A stretch of 64,000 bases of DNA from an uncultured Clostridia bacterium (GTDB lineage: Bacteria > Bacillota > Clostridia > Oscillospirales > Acutalibacteraceae), in the NCBI GenBank assembly GCA_947631855.1, contig CANRMX010000002.1, forward strand, positions 1-64,000, in the 5' to 3' direction. The notes beneath the pieces were generated by a model. That model saw only the letters and a list, made by a program, of their open reading frames with translations. It did no database searches and was not told where the DNA came from. Of this stretch, positions 28,703-38,980 are shown piece after piece. Every line of letters starts with the position of its first letter. Position 1 is the stretch's first letter. The translations under genes were made by a program, and so were the position numbers.

Positions 28703-29641
28703 ATGACTGTTTTCGACGCCATTATTCAGGGGATCATCCAGGGAGCCACGGAGTTTCTGCCGGTCTCCAGCAGCGGACATTTGTCCATTTCACAGCATAT
28801 GTTCGGGCTGGAACTGCCCGGGATACTGTTCGACGTCATGCTGCATCTGGGCACGCTGATGGCCGTGCTGTTTGTCTATCGGTCGCTGGTGTGGCGGCTG
28901 ATCAAGGAATTCTTTTCCCTCTGCGGCGATGTGATCCACCGGCGGTTCCGCTGGTCGGAGATGAGCCCGGACCGCCGCCTGCTGATGATGCTCTTTATCG
29001 GGCTCTTGCCCCTGTTCCTGTTGTTCCTGCCCATTCCCGGCACAGGGATGAGCATCAAGGATCTCTCCGAGCAGCTGGCCTCCGACAGCGGCATCGTGGC
29101 CGAGGGCATCGCCCTGCTGGGCACCAGCGTCCTGCTGTTTATCGCCATTGCGGCCAACCGCCAGATGCAGCAGAACCGCCGGGCACGGCACAGCCGCCGG
29201 AAAGGCCCTGCGGGCCGGAAGACCATACATACCTTCGACGCGCTGGTGATCGGCCTTGCCCAATGCTGCGCCGCCGTATTCCCGGGGCTTTCCCGCTCCG
29301 GCTCCACCCTTGCCGCCGGCCTGGTGCGGAAGATCAACCGCCAGACCGCGCTGGACTATTCCTTTGTGCTGGGCATCCCCGCCATTGCAGCCGCTGCCCT
29401 GCTCTCCATCAAGGATATCGGCTCCACCAGCGAATCCATCGGCCTGCTGCCTCTGCTGGTGGGGATGCTCACTGCGGCGGTGGTAGGATTCCTGGCGATC
29501 CGCCTGCTGCGGTGGCTCGTCACCACCGACCGGCTGATCATCTTCGCCTACTACACGCTGGTGGCGGGCCTTGCCGTGACCATTATCGGCATCATCGAGC
29601 ACGCTATGGGGCAGAACATTTTTACCGGGCTTCCCCTTTGA
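28703..29641 (+). CDS. uppP: Undecaprenyl-diphosphatase
   Basis: IQGATEFLPVSSSGHLSI, GLSRSGSTLAAGL. Confidence 0.95.
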   Translation: MTVFDAIIQGIIQGATEFLPVSSSGHLSISQHMFGLELPGILFDVMLHLGTLMAVLFVYRSLVWRLIKEFFSLCGDVIHRRFRWSEMSPDRRLLMMLFIGLLPLFLLFLPIPGTGMSIKDLSEQLASDSGIVAEGIALLGTSVLLFIAIAANRQMQQNRRARHSRRKGPAGRKTIHTFDALVIGLAQCCAAVFPGLSRSGSTLAAGLVRKINRQTALDYSFVLGIPAIAAAALLSIKDIGSTSESIGLLPLLVGMLTAAVVGFLAIRLLRWLVTTDRLIIFAYYTLVAGLAVTIIGIIEHAMGQNIFTGLPL

Positions 29642-29703
29642 GCGGGCGTTTCCCGAGAATAAACACGAAATTTCAGGGTGAATCATAAAAGGATGTGAAT
29701 TGA

Positions 29704-32391
29704 TTGGCAGCAAAAAGAACCGCGGCGACCGCCAAAAAGAAAACGCCTGCCAAGACCAGCGCCCCAGCGGCGCGCAAGAAAGCCCCGCAGAGAAGCGCCT
29801 CCGGGCGCATGACCGCCGAAAGCATCCGCCAGCGCAATCAGGTGCGGGCGGTGGTGCTTTTTGCCTGCGCCATCTTCCTGGCCTGTCTGGTGCTGGTGAC
29901 GGGCGATAATCTGTGGCGCTGGGCCCACGGCGTGCTTTTGGGACTGTTTGGCAGCTGGGCCCTGCTCTGGCCGGTGCTGATGATCTACGTGTCCATCGTC
30001 ACCGCCCTGGAAAAGCCCCACGGGTCGATCAGCGGGAAGATTTGGCTCACCGTGGCGATCATCGCGCTGTGCTGCGCGGCGGGGTATATCTTCAAGGGAA
30101 TACAGCCGGCATCCGGCACCAAATTCTTTGCTTTCGTCAGCGCACTCTATACAGGCAATACAGGTATCGGCGGCGGCGTGACCGGCGGTATGCTGGGCCT
30201 TCCGCTGATGCGGGGCCTGGGTGCGACCGGCGCGAAGATCATCGTGCTCCTGCTGCTGTTCGTCGCCGTGATGCTGTTGACCGGGACGACCCTGGTCACC
30301 CTGTTCCGGGCCATCCGCAAGCCGGTGGACGTGGTCTCCAACGGGCTGCACAACGCTCGGCAGCGCAGGGAGGAGGAGCGGCAGATACTGGAAAGCGAGC
30401 AGGATATCCAGATCGATATCCCCATCGAATCCCAAATGCCCACCCATCCCGTGCGGGTAGAGACTGCGCAGTTGTTCCCGAAGCCTGAGCCCAAGAAAAA
30501 GACCAAAGAGAAAAATGAAAAGCTGGACCGCTTAAAAGAAGTGTTCGGCTTTGAGGAAGTTTCCTCCAAAACCCCTGAGTCCGTTCCCGAGCAGCCGCCC
30601 GAGGAAGTCCCGCCGGTTTTGAACGACGACGATTTTGAGCTGAAAGTGCCCGGGAGAGACGAATCGCAGCCGCCCGCTCCCGATGCAGAAGAAGTGGAGC
30701 TCCTGACCGAGGACGAAGCGGTGGTTTTCAGCAGCACGGGGTACGCGCCGCTGGAAGAAGACCTTGGGATCGTCGAAAGCCGAGAAGGGAGGGAGGCATC
30801 CTCCCAAGGGGAGGCGGGCGCAGAAGATGGGCCTGCCGAGGCGACGCCGGAGCAGCAGCTGCAATACAACGCCGCCGAGCAGCAGCACAACACCTACATA
30901 TTCCCACCGGTGTCCATGCTGGCCCAGAGCGCCAATTCCAATCCCGCCCAGGAGGCCGAGGAGCTGCAAAACAACGGCAACGCCCTGGTGGATATTCTCA
31001 AGAGCTTTGGCGTCCAGACCCGAATTTTGGACATCTGCCGCGGCCCTGCCGTGACCCGGTATGAGATTCAGCCGGCGGCGGGCGTGAAGATCAGCAAGAT
31101 CACCGGCCTGGCCGACGACCTGGCGCTGAATCTGGCGGCGACCGGGGTGCGCATCGAAGCGCCCATTCCCGGCAAGGCCGCCGTGGGCATCGAGGTGCCC
31201 AACAAGACCCGGAGCACCGTGCGGATGCGGGAGCTGGTGGAATCCAACGCCTTTATCACGTCCAAAAGCAAAATTTCCGTGGCCCTGGGCCGGGACATCA
31301 CCGGCCAGCCCGTCATCGCCGATCTGGCCCGGATGCCCCATCTGCTGATCGCGGGCACCACCGGCTCCGGCAAATCCGTGTGCATCAACTCGCTGATCAT
31401 CAGCATGCTCTATAAGGCCACGTCCGACGACGTCCGCTTCCTGATGATCGACCCCAAGGCCGTGGAGCTCACCGAATACAACGGCATGCCCCACATGCTG
31501 GTGCCCGTCGTCACCGACCCCAAAAAGGCGTCGGGGGCACTGAGTTGGGCGGTTTCCGAGATGATGAAGCGCTATAAGATCTTTTCTGAGTGCAACGTGC
31601 GCAATCTCAAGGGCTACAATTCTCTGGCCGAAAGCATGGAGTATCAGGACGAGAACGGCCAGCCTATGCCCGCCATGCCCCAGATCGTCATCATCATCGA
31701 CGAGCTTGCCGACCTGATGATGGCCGCCCCCAAAGAGGTGGAGGATTCCATCTGCCGACTGGCCCAGCTGGCCCGTGCCGCCGGGATGCACCTTGTGGTG
31801 GCCACCCAGCGCCCCTCCGTGGACGTGGTGACCGGCCTGATCAAGGCCAATATCCCCAGCCGCATCGCCCTCACTGTTTCCAATGCGGTGGATTCCCGGA
31901 CGATCCTGGACGCGGGCGGCGCGGAAAAGCTGCTGGGCAACGGCGATATGCTCTTTGCACCCGTGGACGCCAACAAGCCGGTGCGCGTGCAGGGCTGCTA
32001 CGTCACCGATGAGGAAATCTCCTCCATCGTTTCCTTTGTGAAAAAGAGCAAGGCTTTGGATTATGACGCCTCCGTTTTGGAGGAGATCGAGCGCAACGCC
32101 GCCAGCGCTGGGGAGAAGGACGAGGACAGCGGCAGCGAGGACAGCAGCCGCGACCCCATGCTGGACGAAGCGATCAAGTGCGTGGTCGAGGCGGGACAGG
32201 CTTCCACCTCGCTGCTCCAGCGGCGACTGCGGCTGGGCTATGCCCGGGCGGGCCGGATCATCGACGAGATGGAGCAGCTGGGCGTGGTCGGACCCCACGA
32301 GGGTTCCAAGCCCCGCCAGGTGCTGATGACCTACGCCCAGTGGATGGAGAAGAATCTGCAAAAGCCCGATCCCACGGACACGGATGACTGA
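29704..32391 (+). CDS. ftsK: DNA translocase FtsK/SpoIIIE
   Basis: N-terminal TM segments, Walker A IAGTTGSGKSVCINSLI, RPSVDVVTGLIKANIPSRIA, C-terminal gamma winged helix; TTG start. Confidence 0.95.
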   Translation: MAAKRTAATAKKKTPAKTSAPAARKKAPQRSASGRMTAESIRQRNQVRAVVLFACAIFLACLVLVTGDNLWRWAHGVLLGLFGSWALLWPVLMIYVSIVTALEKPHGSISGKIWLTVAIIALCCAAGYIFKGIQPASGTKFFAFVSALYTGNTGIGGGVTGGMLGLPLMRGLGATGAKIIVLLLLFVAVMLLTGTTLVTLFRAIRKPVDVVSNGLHNARQRREEERQILESEQDIQIDIPIESQMPTHPVRVETAQLFPKPEPKKKTKEKNEKLDRLKEVFGFEEVSSKTPESVPEQPPEEVPPVLNDDDFELKVPGRDESQPPAPDAEEVELLTEDEAVVFSSTGYAPLEEDLGIVESREGREASSQGEAGAEDGPAEATPEQQLQYNAAEQQHNTYIFPPVSMLAQSANSNPAQEAEELQNNGNALVDILKSFGVQTRILDICRGPAVTRYEIQPAAGVKISKITGLADDLALNLAATGVRIEAPIPGKAAVGIEVPNKTRSTVRMRELVESNAFITSKSKISVALGRDITGQPVIADLARMPHLLIAGTTGSGKSVCINSLIISMLYKATSDDVRFLMIDPKAVELTEYNGMPHMLVPVVTDPKKASGALSWAVSEMMKRYKIFSECNVRNLKGYNSLAESMEYQDENGQPMPAMPQIVIIIDELADLMMAAPKEVEDSICRLAQLARAAGMHLVVATQRPSVDVVTGLIKANIPSRIALTVSNAVDSRTILDAGGAEKLLGNGDMLFAPVDANKPVRVQGCYVTDEEISSIVSFVKKSKALDYDASVLEEIERNAASAGEKDEDSGSEDSSRDPMLDEAIKCVVEAGQASTSLLQRRLRLGYARAGRIIDEMEQLGVVGPHEGSKPRQVLMTYAQWMEKNLQKPDPTDTDD

Positions 32392-33274
32392 GAAAGAGAA
32401 AGAACGTCTGCGCCAGTGGCTCCATAGGGCAAGCCTGATTCTGGCGTCGCTGCTGCTGATTTTGTGGAGCACCTCGCCCAGCCGGCTGCGCCAACTTAAG
32501 GTAGATTCCGGCTTCGGCGGCGGCTTTGAGGAAGGGCTTTCCATCCATGTGCTGGATGTGGGAAAAGCCGACGCGATCCTGCTGACCTGTGACGGGCACA
32601 CGGCGGTGCTGGACGCCGGCACGATCCTGGACGGCTCCGCCGTGGTGGATTATATCCTCCGCAACGATCTTGCCAGCCCGGAGTATATGATCGCGTCCCA
32701 TCCCGACAGCGACCATATCGGCGGGATGCCCCAAGTCCTGCGGGAGCTGGGCGCAAGGCAGTTTATCCGTTCGGCGTATTTTCCGGAGGCCTATGGGCTG
32801 ATCGACCCCATCCTGGAGGATGCCACGATCCCGATCCGCACCGTGGAGCCGGGAGACAGCTTCCGGCTGGCAGACGCGGTGCTGACGGTGCTGGCGCCGG
32901 TGCAGGAATATTTGGAAACCAACAGCGCCTCGCTGGTGCTGCGGCTGGAATATGAAGATTTCACCGCCCTGTTTTGCGGCGATATCGAGGCGGATGCGGA
33001 ACAGGACCTGTTGGAAAGCGGCGCGGCGCTCTCCGCGAATTTCTTGAAGGTCGCCCATCATGGCAGCCGCACCTCCAGCACGGAGGCCTTTCTCCAGGCC
33101 GTTTCTCCGCAGTATGCCATTGTCTCCGTGGGGAAGGACAACAACCGTCTGCCCAATGAGGATGCCCTCCGGCGGCTGGACGGCATCTGTCCCTATGTTT
33201 TCCGCACCGATACCGACGGGACGGTGGTCTTTTCCTATCAGGACGGCCAAATGACCATCCGCACCGAAGCATAG
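32384..33274 (+). CDS. MBL-fold hydrolase (ComEC C-terminal-domain-like)
   Basis: LSIHVLDVGKADAILLTCDGHTAVLDAG, SHPDSDHIGGMPQVL, VAHHGSRTSSTEAFL. Confidence 0.88.
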   Translation: MTEKEKERLRQWLHRASLILASLLLILWSTSPSRLRQLKVDSGFGGGFEEGLSIHVLDVGKADAILLTCDGHTAVLDAGTILDGSAVVDYILRNDLASPEYMIASHPDSDHIGGMPQVLRELGARQFIRSAYFPEAYGLIDPILEDATIPIRTVEPGDSFRLADAVLTVLAPVQEYLETNSASLVLRLEYEDFTALFCGDIEADAEQDLLESGAALSANFLKVAHHGSRTSSTEAFLQAVSPQYAIVSVGKDNNRLPNEDALRRLDGICPYVFRTDTDGTVVFSYQDGQMTIRTEA

Positions 33275-33286
33275 AAAGGACCGGCC

Positions 33287-33505
33287 ATGAAGAAACTGAT
33301 CGTTGACCGTTTTGAAGGCGGCTTTGCAATCTGCGAGGACGAGGAGCTGCGCACGGTGGCTCTCGAGCGGGAGCGCCTGCCCGATGGGGCAGAGGAGGGG
33401 AGTGTGTTGCTCCTTTCCGGAGAAGGCGCGCTGCTGTTGGATCGGGAGGCCACCGCTGCCCGCCGACAACAGCTGGCGGAGCGTCTGCGCAGGCTGCTGC
33501 AATAA
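33287..33505 (+). CDS. DUF3006-like small protein
   Basis: KKLIVDRFEGGFAICEDEELRTVALERERLPDGAEEGSVL. Confidence 0.8.
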   Translation: MKKLIVDRFEGGFAICEDEELRTVALERERLPDGAEEGSVLLLSGEGALLLDREATAARRQQLAERLRRLLQ

Positions 33506-33568
33506 GCAGCGCATAAATCGGCGGCGGGCTGCATACCCCTTTCCCAGAAGATTTTCCGGGAGGCCGCC

Positions 33569-34288
33569 ATGAAGAAGAAACTGCTGTTTGCCGCCCTGTT
33601 CGCCGCGTCCCTGGCGATGTTTGCCGCCCAGACCATGCAGGCTTTTGGGATCGTCAGCTTCCACGTCGATTTCTTTGCCAAGAAGGGCGTGATCGTCCTC
33701 GATCCCGGCCACGGTGGGGAAGACGGCGGCGCCAGCAGCGGCAGCGGCGCGCTGGAGAAGGATATCAACCTGGCTATCGCGCTGGAACTGAAAAAGGATT
33801 TGGAGCGGAACTTCTTTGAGGTGATCCTGACCCGGGACGGCGATTACGCCATTGGCGATCTTTCGCTGTCCACGGTGTCCCAGCGGAAGCGTTCCGATAT
33901 CCTTGCGCGAGTGCAGATGGTGGAGGAGTCCGGCGACTGCATCCTCATCAGCATTCACCAGAATCACTTTACCGAAGCCCAGTACAGCGGCGCACAGATG
34001 TTCTATTCGCCCAATCATCCCGACAGCAAGGCCCTGGCCGAGGCGATCCGCCAGAGCGTGGCAGGCTCCTTGCAGCCGGAGAATCACCGGGAAACGAAAG
34101 AAGCCGAAAGCAGCATCTTTCTCCTGTCCAACGTCCATGTGCCCTCGGTGCTGGTGGAGTGCGGATTCTTGTCCAATCCCCAGGAGGCGGCAAAACTGTG
34201 CGATGAGGCGTACCAAAAGGACATGGCCGCCGCGATCTATAACGGGTTGATCGACTACCTACAGGCCAAGGCGCGGACGGCTCCATAG
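33569..34288 (+). CDS. cwlD: N-acetylmuramoyl-L-alanine amidase, CwlD-like
   Basis: VIVLDPGHGGEDGGASSGSGALEKDINLAIALELK, ISIHQNHF, VPSVLVECGFLSNPQEA. Confidence 0.88.
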   Translation: MKKKLLFAALFAASLAMFAAQTMQAFGIVSFHVDFFAKKGVIVLDPGHGGEDGGASSGSGALEKDINLAIALELKKDLERNFFEVILTRDGDYAIGDLSLSTVSQRKRSDILARVQMVEESGDCILISIHQNHFTEAQYSGAQMFYSPNHPDSKALAEAIRQSVAGSLQPENHRETKEAESSIFLLSNVHVPSVLVECGFLSNPQEAAKLCDEAYQKDMAAAIYNGLIDYLQAKARTAP

Positions 34289-34315
34289 AATAAACCGATT
34301 AAGGAAGGAATCAAC

Positions 34316-35689
34316 GTGGCGGGGAAGAGCAAAATTCTGTACCAATGTACCCAGTGCGGGTTTGAATCTGCCAAATGGATGGGGAAGTGCCCCGAATGTG
34401 GCAGCTGGAACTCCATGGAGGAGATCGTCAAAGAGACAGCGGTCGTGCCGAGAGCCGCCGTGAGCCGGGCCGTGGGCAGCGCCCGGCCCGTGAAGATTCG
34501 GGATATCAGCATCGAGGACGAGCACCGCTACCACACCGGCCTTTCCGAGCTGGATCGTGTGCTGGGCGGCGGCATCGTCAAGGGTTCGCTGATCCTCCTG
34601 AGCGGCGACCCGGGCATTGGCAAATCCACCATGCTGCTGCAGATCTGCGAATCCCTTGGGGAGACCCTGCGGGTGCTGTACGTTTCCGGCGAGGAATCCG
34701 CCCGGCAGATCAAGCTGCGGGCGGGCCGCCTGGGCGTGCAGAGCGACAATCTCTGGATCATGACGGAAACCGACGTGCAGCTGATCGTGGAGACCATCCA
34801 CGCGGAGAAGCCGGACTTGGTGATGATCGATTCCATCCAGACCATGAATTACAGCGAGCTTTCCTCGTCGCCGGGCAGTGTGACCCAGGTGCGGGAGAGC
34901 ACCAACGCCATGATGCGCTGCGCGAAGTCCATGGATATCCCCATCCTGATCGTGGGCCACGTGAACAAGGATGGCGCCATTGCCGGGCCCAAGGTGCTGG
35001 AACACATCGTGGACGCGGTGCTGTATTTCGAGGGCGACCGCCAGATGACCTACCGCATCCTGCGCGCCGCCAAGAACCGCTACGGCTCCACCAACGAGAT
35101 CGGCGTGTTCGATATGGGCGAGAACGGCCTCCGGCAGGTGGAAAACCCTTCCGAAGCCATGCTTTCCGGGCGGCCGAAAAACGCCTCGGGCACCTGCGTC
35201 ACCGCCGTGATGGAGGGCAGCCGGCCCATCCTGGCAGAGATCCAGGGGCTGGCCACCACCTCGGGATTCGGCACGCCCAGGCGGATGTCCACCGGCTTCG
35301 ACTACAACCGCATGGCGCTGATCCTGGCGGTGCTGGAGAAGCGGGCCGGGTATTATTTTTCCAATCTGGATGCGTACCTCAACGTGGTGGGCGGCCTGAG
35401 ATTGGACGAGCCTTCGGTAGACCTGGCGGTGGCCATGGCGCTGGTGTCCAGCTTGAAGGACACCGCCATCCGGGAGGACACGGTGGTGTTCGGCGAGATC
35501 GGTCTGCCGGGCGAACTGCGGAGCATCAATCACGCGGACCTGCGGATCGGCGAGGCTGCGCGGCTGGGATTCGCTCGGTGCATTCTGCCGTATCACAGCT
35601 TGAAAAATTTGACCGGGCCCATGGGCGGCATCGAGATCATCGGTGCGAAAACCGTTCGAGAAGCCTTTGAAGCGGCAACGACCCAGTGA
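34316..35689 (+). CDS. radA: DNA repair protein RadA
   Basis: CTQCGFESAKWMGKCPECGSWNS zinc finger, LLSGDPGIGKSTMLLQIC, KNRYGSTNEIGVFDM; GTG start. Confidence 0.96.
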   Translation: MAGKSKILYQCTQCGFESAKWMGKCPECGSWNSMEEIVKETAVVPRAAVSRAVGSARPVKIRDISIEDEHRYHTGLSELDRVLGGGIVKGSLILLSGDPGIGKSTMLLQICESLGETLRVLYVSGEESARQIKLRAGRLGVQSDNLWIMTETDVQLIVETIHAEKPDLVMIDSIQTMNYSELSSSPGSVTQVRESTNAMMRCAKSMDIPILIVGHVNKDGAIAGPKVLEHIVDAVLYFEGDRQMTYRILRAAKNRYGSTNEIGVFDMGENGLRQVENPSEAMLSGRPKNASGTCVTAVMEGSRPILAEIQGLATTSGFGTPRRMSTGFDYNRMALILAVLEKRAGYYFSNLDAYLNVVGGLRLDEPSVDLAVAMALVSSLKDTAIREDTVVFGEIGLPGELRSINHADLRIGEAARLGFARCILPYHSLKNLTGPMGGIEIIGAKTVREAFEAATTQ

Positions 35690-35779
35690 TGTGCTGCCCG
35701 ATCCAAAAGCAGAACCGGCGCTTCCTGTGGGAGAGATGCCGGGGAGGCCCTGAAACCGGGCAGGAAGAAAAACAGCCAG

Positions 35780-35809
35780 AATTATACAAAATAAATATTT
35801 TGTATAATT
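35780..35809. repeat. Perfect 30-bp AT-rich palindrome directly upstream of a tyrosine recombinase gene
   Basis: AATTATACAAAATA-AA-TATTTTGTATAATT, 14-bp arms, 2-nt centre. Confidence 0.9.
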
Positions 35810-35822
35810 TGGGGGAGAAAAA

Positions 35823-36854
35823 ATGAGCTTTTCAATTCGGGACGAGATGCCGTCTCTTGTGCAGGAGTACGCAGCCTATCTGCGGAACGTGCGGGGCCTT
35901 TCGGCGAAAACCGTGGAAGAATATTGTCTGGACCTGCGCACGTTCTTCCGGTTTTTAAAATTGGATCGCGGCCTTGTCGGCGGCGACGTGCCCTTGGAAG
36001 AAATTCCCGTGAAGGATGTCGATCTGGAATTTATTCGCTCTGTCAAGACCTTTGACGTGTTCGAGTTTATGAATTTCGTCGCCGACGAGCGCAACAACAT
36101 GAGCTCCACCCGCCAGCGGAAATCCTCGTCTCTCAAGTCCTTTTTCAAGTACCTGATGGTTCACGAGAAACTGCTGGACGAAAATCCCACGGAAAATCTC
36201 ACGCCCCCTAAAGCCAAGAAAGCTCTGCCCCATTTCCTATCGCTCGAACAAAGTATCGAACTTTTGAACGCAGTGGACGGGCCCAACCGGGCACGGGATC
36301 GCTGCATCCTCACGCTGTTCCTCAATTGCGGGATGCGGCTATCCGAGCTGGTCTCTATCAATATCACGGATGTGATCCACAACAATTCCACGTTGCGCAT
36401 CCTGGGCAAAGGCAACAAGGAACGGATCGTCTATCTGAACGAAGCCTGTCTGCAGGCCATTCAGGAGTATCTTGCGGTGCGGCCCAGGGACGGCGTGACC
36501 GACCGCAACGCCCTGTTCCTGAGCAATCGCGGGACGCGGATCAGCACCAAAATGGTGCAGGCGATGGTGAAAAAATATCTGGAAAAGATCGGTCTGGGCG
36601 GCCCCGGGTATTCGGTGCATAAGCTGCGCCACACCGCTGCCACGCTGATGTACCGCTATGGCGACGTGGACATCCGGGTGCTGCAGGATATTTTGGGCCA
36701 CACCAATCTGGGCACCACCGAAATCTACACCCACACGTCGGACAGCCAGATGGAATCGGCCATCAATTCCAACCCGCTGGCGCATATCACCGACAACCGC
36801 GCCGCACGTCCGGCGGATGACGAAGACGAGGACGAAGAAAAGGACGAGGGATGA
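35823..36854 (+). CDS. XerC/XerD-family tyrosine recombinase with acidic C-terminal tail
   Basis: N-terminal SAM-like domain, R..HKLRHTAATLMYRYG...LGHTNLGTTEIYTH catalytic motifs. Confidence 0.92.
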   Translation: MSFSIRDEMPSLVQEYAAYLRNVRGLSAKTVEEYCLDLRTFFRFLKLDRGLVGGDVPLEEIPVKDVDLEFIRSVKTFDVFEFMNFVADERNNMSSTRQRKSSSLKSFFKYLMVHEKLLDENPTENLTPPKAKKALPHFLSLEQSIELLNAVDGPNRARDRCILTLFLNCGMRLSELVSINITDVIHNNSTLRILGKGNKERIVYLNEACLQAIQEYLAVRPRDGVTDRNALFLSNRGTRISTKMVQAMVKKYLEKIGLGGPGYSVHKLRHTAATLMYRYGDVDIRVLQDILGHTNLGTTEIYTHTSDSQMESAINSNPLAHITDNRAARPADDEDEDEEKDEG

Positions 36855-36874
36855 TCTCCCCCGTCCTTTTTTAT
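36843..36874 (+). terminator. Terminator overlapping the recombinase 3' end
   Basis: ggacgaggg atgatc tcccccgtcctttttt. Confidence 0.8.
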
Positions 36875-37827
36875 TGCCTTTTCTTCAAGCGCCTGTGATA
36901 GGCGGGCTCGTGCAGCCCGGGCCGGGTCAAAATCGCCAACTCACCGTTCTGGATCATCTGTTCGATCCGCAGGGCGATCCAGCCGTCGCCGACGCCCAGC
37001 TGGTATTGGCCCAATATCCGGCCGATCAACGCTGCCTCCTCAAATTCCTCCGGCTGCCGGGCGATCTCACGCCGAATGAAGCCGTCATAGAAATCCTCCG
37101 GCACGCTGCACAGCCGCCCGCTCACCACCGCCCGCAGCGCGGCGTTCTCCTGCTGTAAATCTTTCCATTGTGCTGCATAGTACCGCAGTTCCTCATAGGC
37201 CGCCTGCCGCGCCTGAGAGGCATACCGGCCAAAGCCGCCGGGCTCCATCTCATCCCAGCCGGAGTAGGTCACGATACTCCCCTTCTCCCGAATTTCCACC
37301 TCCGGCAGCTTGACCAGGAAAACTTGTTCGATTGCGCCCCGCCGCACCAGCTGATCGGCCATCCAGCACAGGCCGCACCGGTCATCGGGCTTCTCGCTGT
37401 ACCAGATGCGCACCGGCTCGCCGTGGGCGGCGCGGGACAGGACGGTTTCCAGCGCTTCCGGCAGGCCCTCCATAAGCGCGGCAGCGGCATCCCTGGCCTC
37501 GTCGGGATAGAAAGCAAACAGGCGGCGCAGCGTGTCCAGCCTGTTTTGCGCAAAGCCCTCCTCGGCGATTTCACCAACGCTCAGCGCCAGATGGAACCCA
37601 AACACATCCGCCGGGTCGCCGCCCATGGGGACGGCGCTCTCCCACATCTGTTTTTCTCGTTCCTGCGCGTTTTTCCTGGCCCGGTCGATCTCCTCCTGTG
37701 TGGATTCTGCGCCGTCCTGGCCGGCCACGATCACCCCAATGGCGCCGCCGCGATATGGGCCGATACCGTACCGCTGGGCGATCTTTAGCCCACCCGCGGC
37801 GGAATCGCTGAATGCAACTTCGATCAT
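36871..37827 (-). CDS. DUF1835/DUF3658-type protein
   Basis: MIEVAFSDSAAGGLKIAQ start; IWYSEKPDDRCGLCWMADQL; DGFIRREIARQPEEFEEAALIGRILGQYQLGVGDGWIALRIEQMI. Confidence 0.75.
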   Translation of the reverse strand: MIEVAFSDSAAGGLKIAQRYGIGPYRGGAIGVIVAGQDGAESTQEEIDRARKNAQEREKQMWESAVPMGGDPADVFGFHLALSVGEIAEEGFAQNRLDTLRRLFAFYPDEARDAAAALMEGLPEALETVLSRAAHGEPVRIWYSEKPDDRCGLCWMADQLVRRGAIEQVFLVKLPEVEIREKGSIVTYSGWDEMEPGGFGRYASQARQAAYEELRYYAAQWKDLQQENAALRAVVSGRLCSVPEDFYDGFIRREIARQPEEFEEAALIGRILGQYQLGVGDGWIALRIEQMIQNGELAILTRPGLHEPAYHRRLKKRQ

Positions 37828-37890
37828 AGGGGCAACCTCCTTGTCGTTGAAACAAATCGGGCACAGCAGTCTGCGCCCGGTTTTTGTTAT

Positions 37891-38946
37891 TTATTCGCCC
37901 AATTCTTCCCGTTCCGCCGCGCTCAGCTCCGATTTCTTTACCAGCTTGCCGCGAATGAACACATAGGGGTCTTCCTCGACCTCCCCATCCTCCTCGGAGG
38001 GCTCGTCTGGGGCCACCACCTCGGGCGGCGCGTAGAAGGCGGCGTTCTCCTGCTTTTCCACGGCGACCTCCTCCGGCGTCTTGTCCGGCGGCAGTTCTCC
38101 CCTTGCGATGGCCTGCTGCTTCTCATAGGGCTGGATCATATAGCGGTTGATCACCGGGTACACCGTAAAGTTGACCGTATAGCTCACCCAGGCGAACACC
38201 ACAAAGAGCAGCAGCAGCGCGAAGATGAACACCACCAGATTGATCAACGGGATCACCGCCACCACCAGGAACAGCAGCCCGCCAAAGAGCACGGTCAGCA
38301 GCAGATTGCGGCCAAATCCGGCCAGGATAAAGATCATGGCGTTCTTGTAGGCCTGTCCGAATTTCAAATCGAAGGTGACGAACATGATGGGCAGGTAGTA
38401 CTGGGCAAAGAGGAACAGCACGCTGAACAGCACGCACATCCAGAAGGGCACATAGTAGAGGCTCTCTTGGGCGGCCCGGTTGCCATAGAAGGTGATGGCA
38501 AAGCTCAAGATCACATAGGCCGCGTAGACCACCACCCCGTTTAGGAGAAAGTATTTCCAGTTGTCCCGCACGGCGTCCCAGAAATCCGACCACACAAAGG
38601 CGTGCTCCTCCCGGGCGAAATTCCGGGTGATCAGCGTCAGGCCCGCCGCAAAGGGCGACACCAGAATCAGCGGCAGGGGCACCACGTAGCGCGTCCAAAC
38701 GTCCATTTCCACGGCGGAATCGCCCTGGCCGATATGCAGCACAAAATGGGGCAAGCCGATATACAAGAACACCATCAGCGCCACCGCGGCCGCCACCGGC
38801 AGGAAGAAGATCAAATTCGCCTGGCACAGCTTGGTAAATTTCCGGAAGTAGATCTCAAAATAGCGGATCGGCGCCGCCTTGGGAGGCTCGTCCTTGTTGA
38901 CGCCGGGGCCGGGTTTATCGAAATTGAAAAGACCGAAGAAAGCCAA
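37891..38946 (-). CDS. YesL/DUF624-like membrane protein
   Basis: Several TM helices; TRNFAREEHAFVWSDFWDAVRDNWK. Confidence 0.75.
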   Translation of the reverse strand: MAFFGLFNFDKPGPGVNKDEPPKAAPIRYFEIYFRKFTKLCQANLIFFLPVAAAVALMVFLYIGLPHFVLHIGQGDSAVEMDVWTRYVVPLPLILVSPFAAGLTLITRNFAREEHAFVWSDFWDAVRDNWKYFLLNGVVVYAAYVILSFAITFYGNRAAQESLYYVPFWMCVLFSVLFLFAQYYLPIMFVTFDLKFGQAYKNAMIFILAGFGRNLLLTVLFGGLLFLVVAVIPLINLVVFIFALLLLFVVFAWVSYTVNFTVYPVINRYMIQPYEKQQAIARGELPPDKTPEEVAVEKQENAAFYAPPEVVAPDEPSEEDGEVEEDPYVFIRGKLVKKSELSAAEREELGE

Positions 38947-38980
38947 AATATCACTCCATTTCCAGTATGTAGATTCCGTC

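Noticed and set aside
30532-32622. 696-aa antisense ORF opposite ftsK
   Set aside because: Shadow ORF; His/Gly/Leu-rich with no recognisable fold.
32258-34216. 652-aa antisense ORF spanning ftsK end, MBL, DUF3006 and cwlD genes
   Set aside because: Spans several well-supported sense genes; codon-bias artefact.
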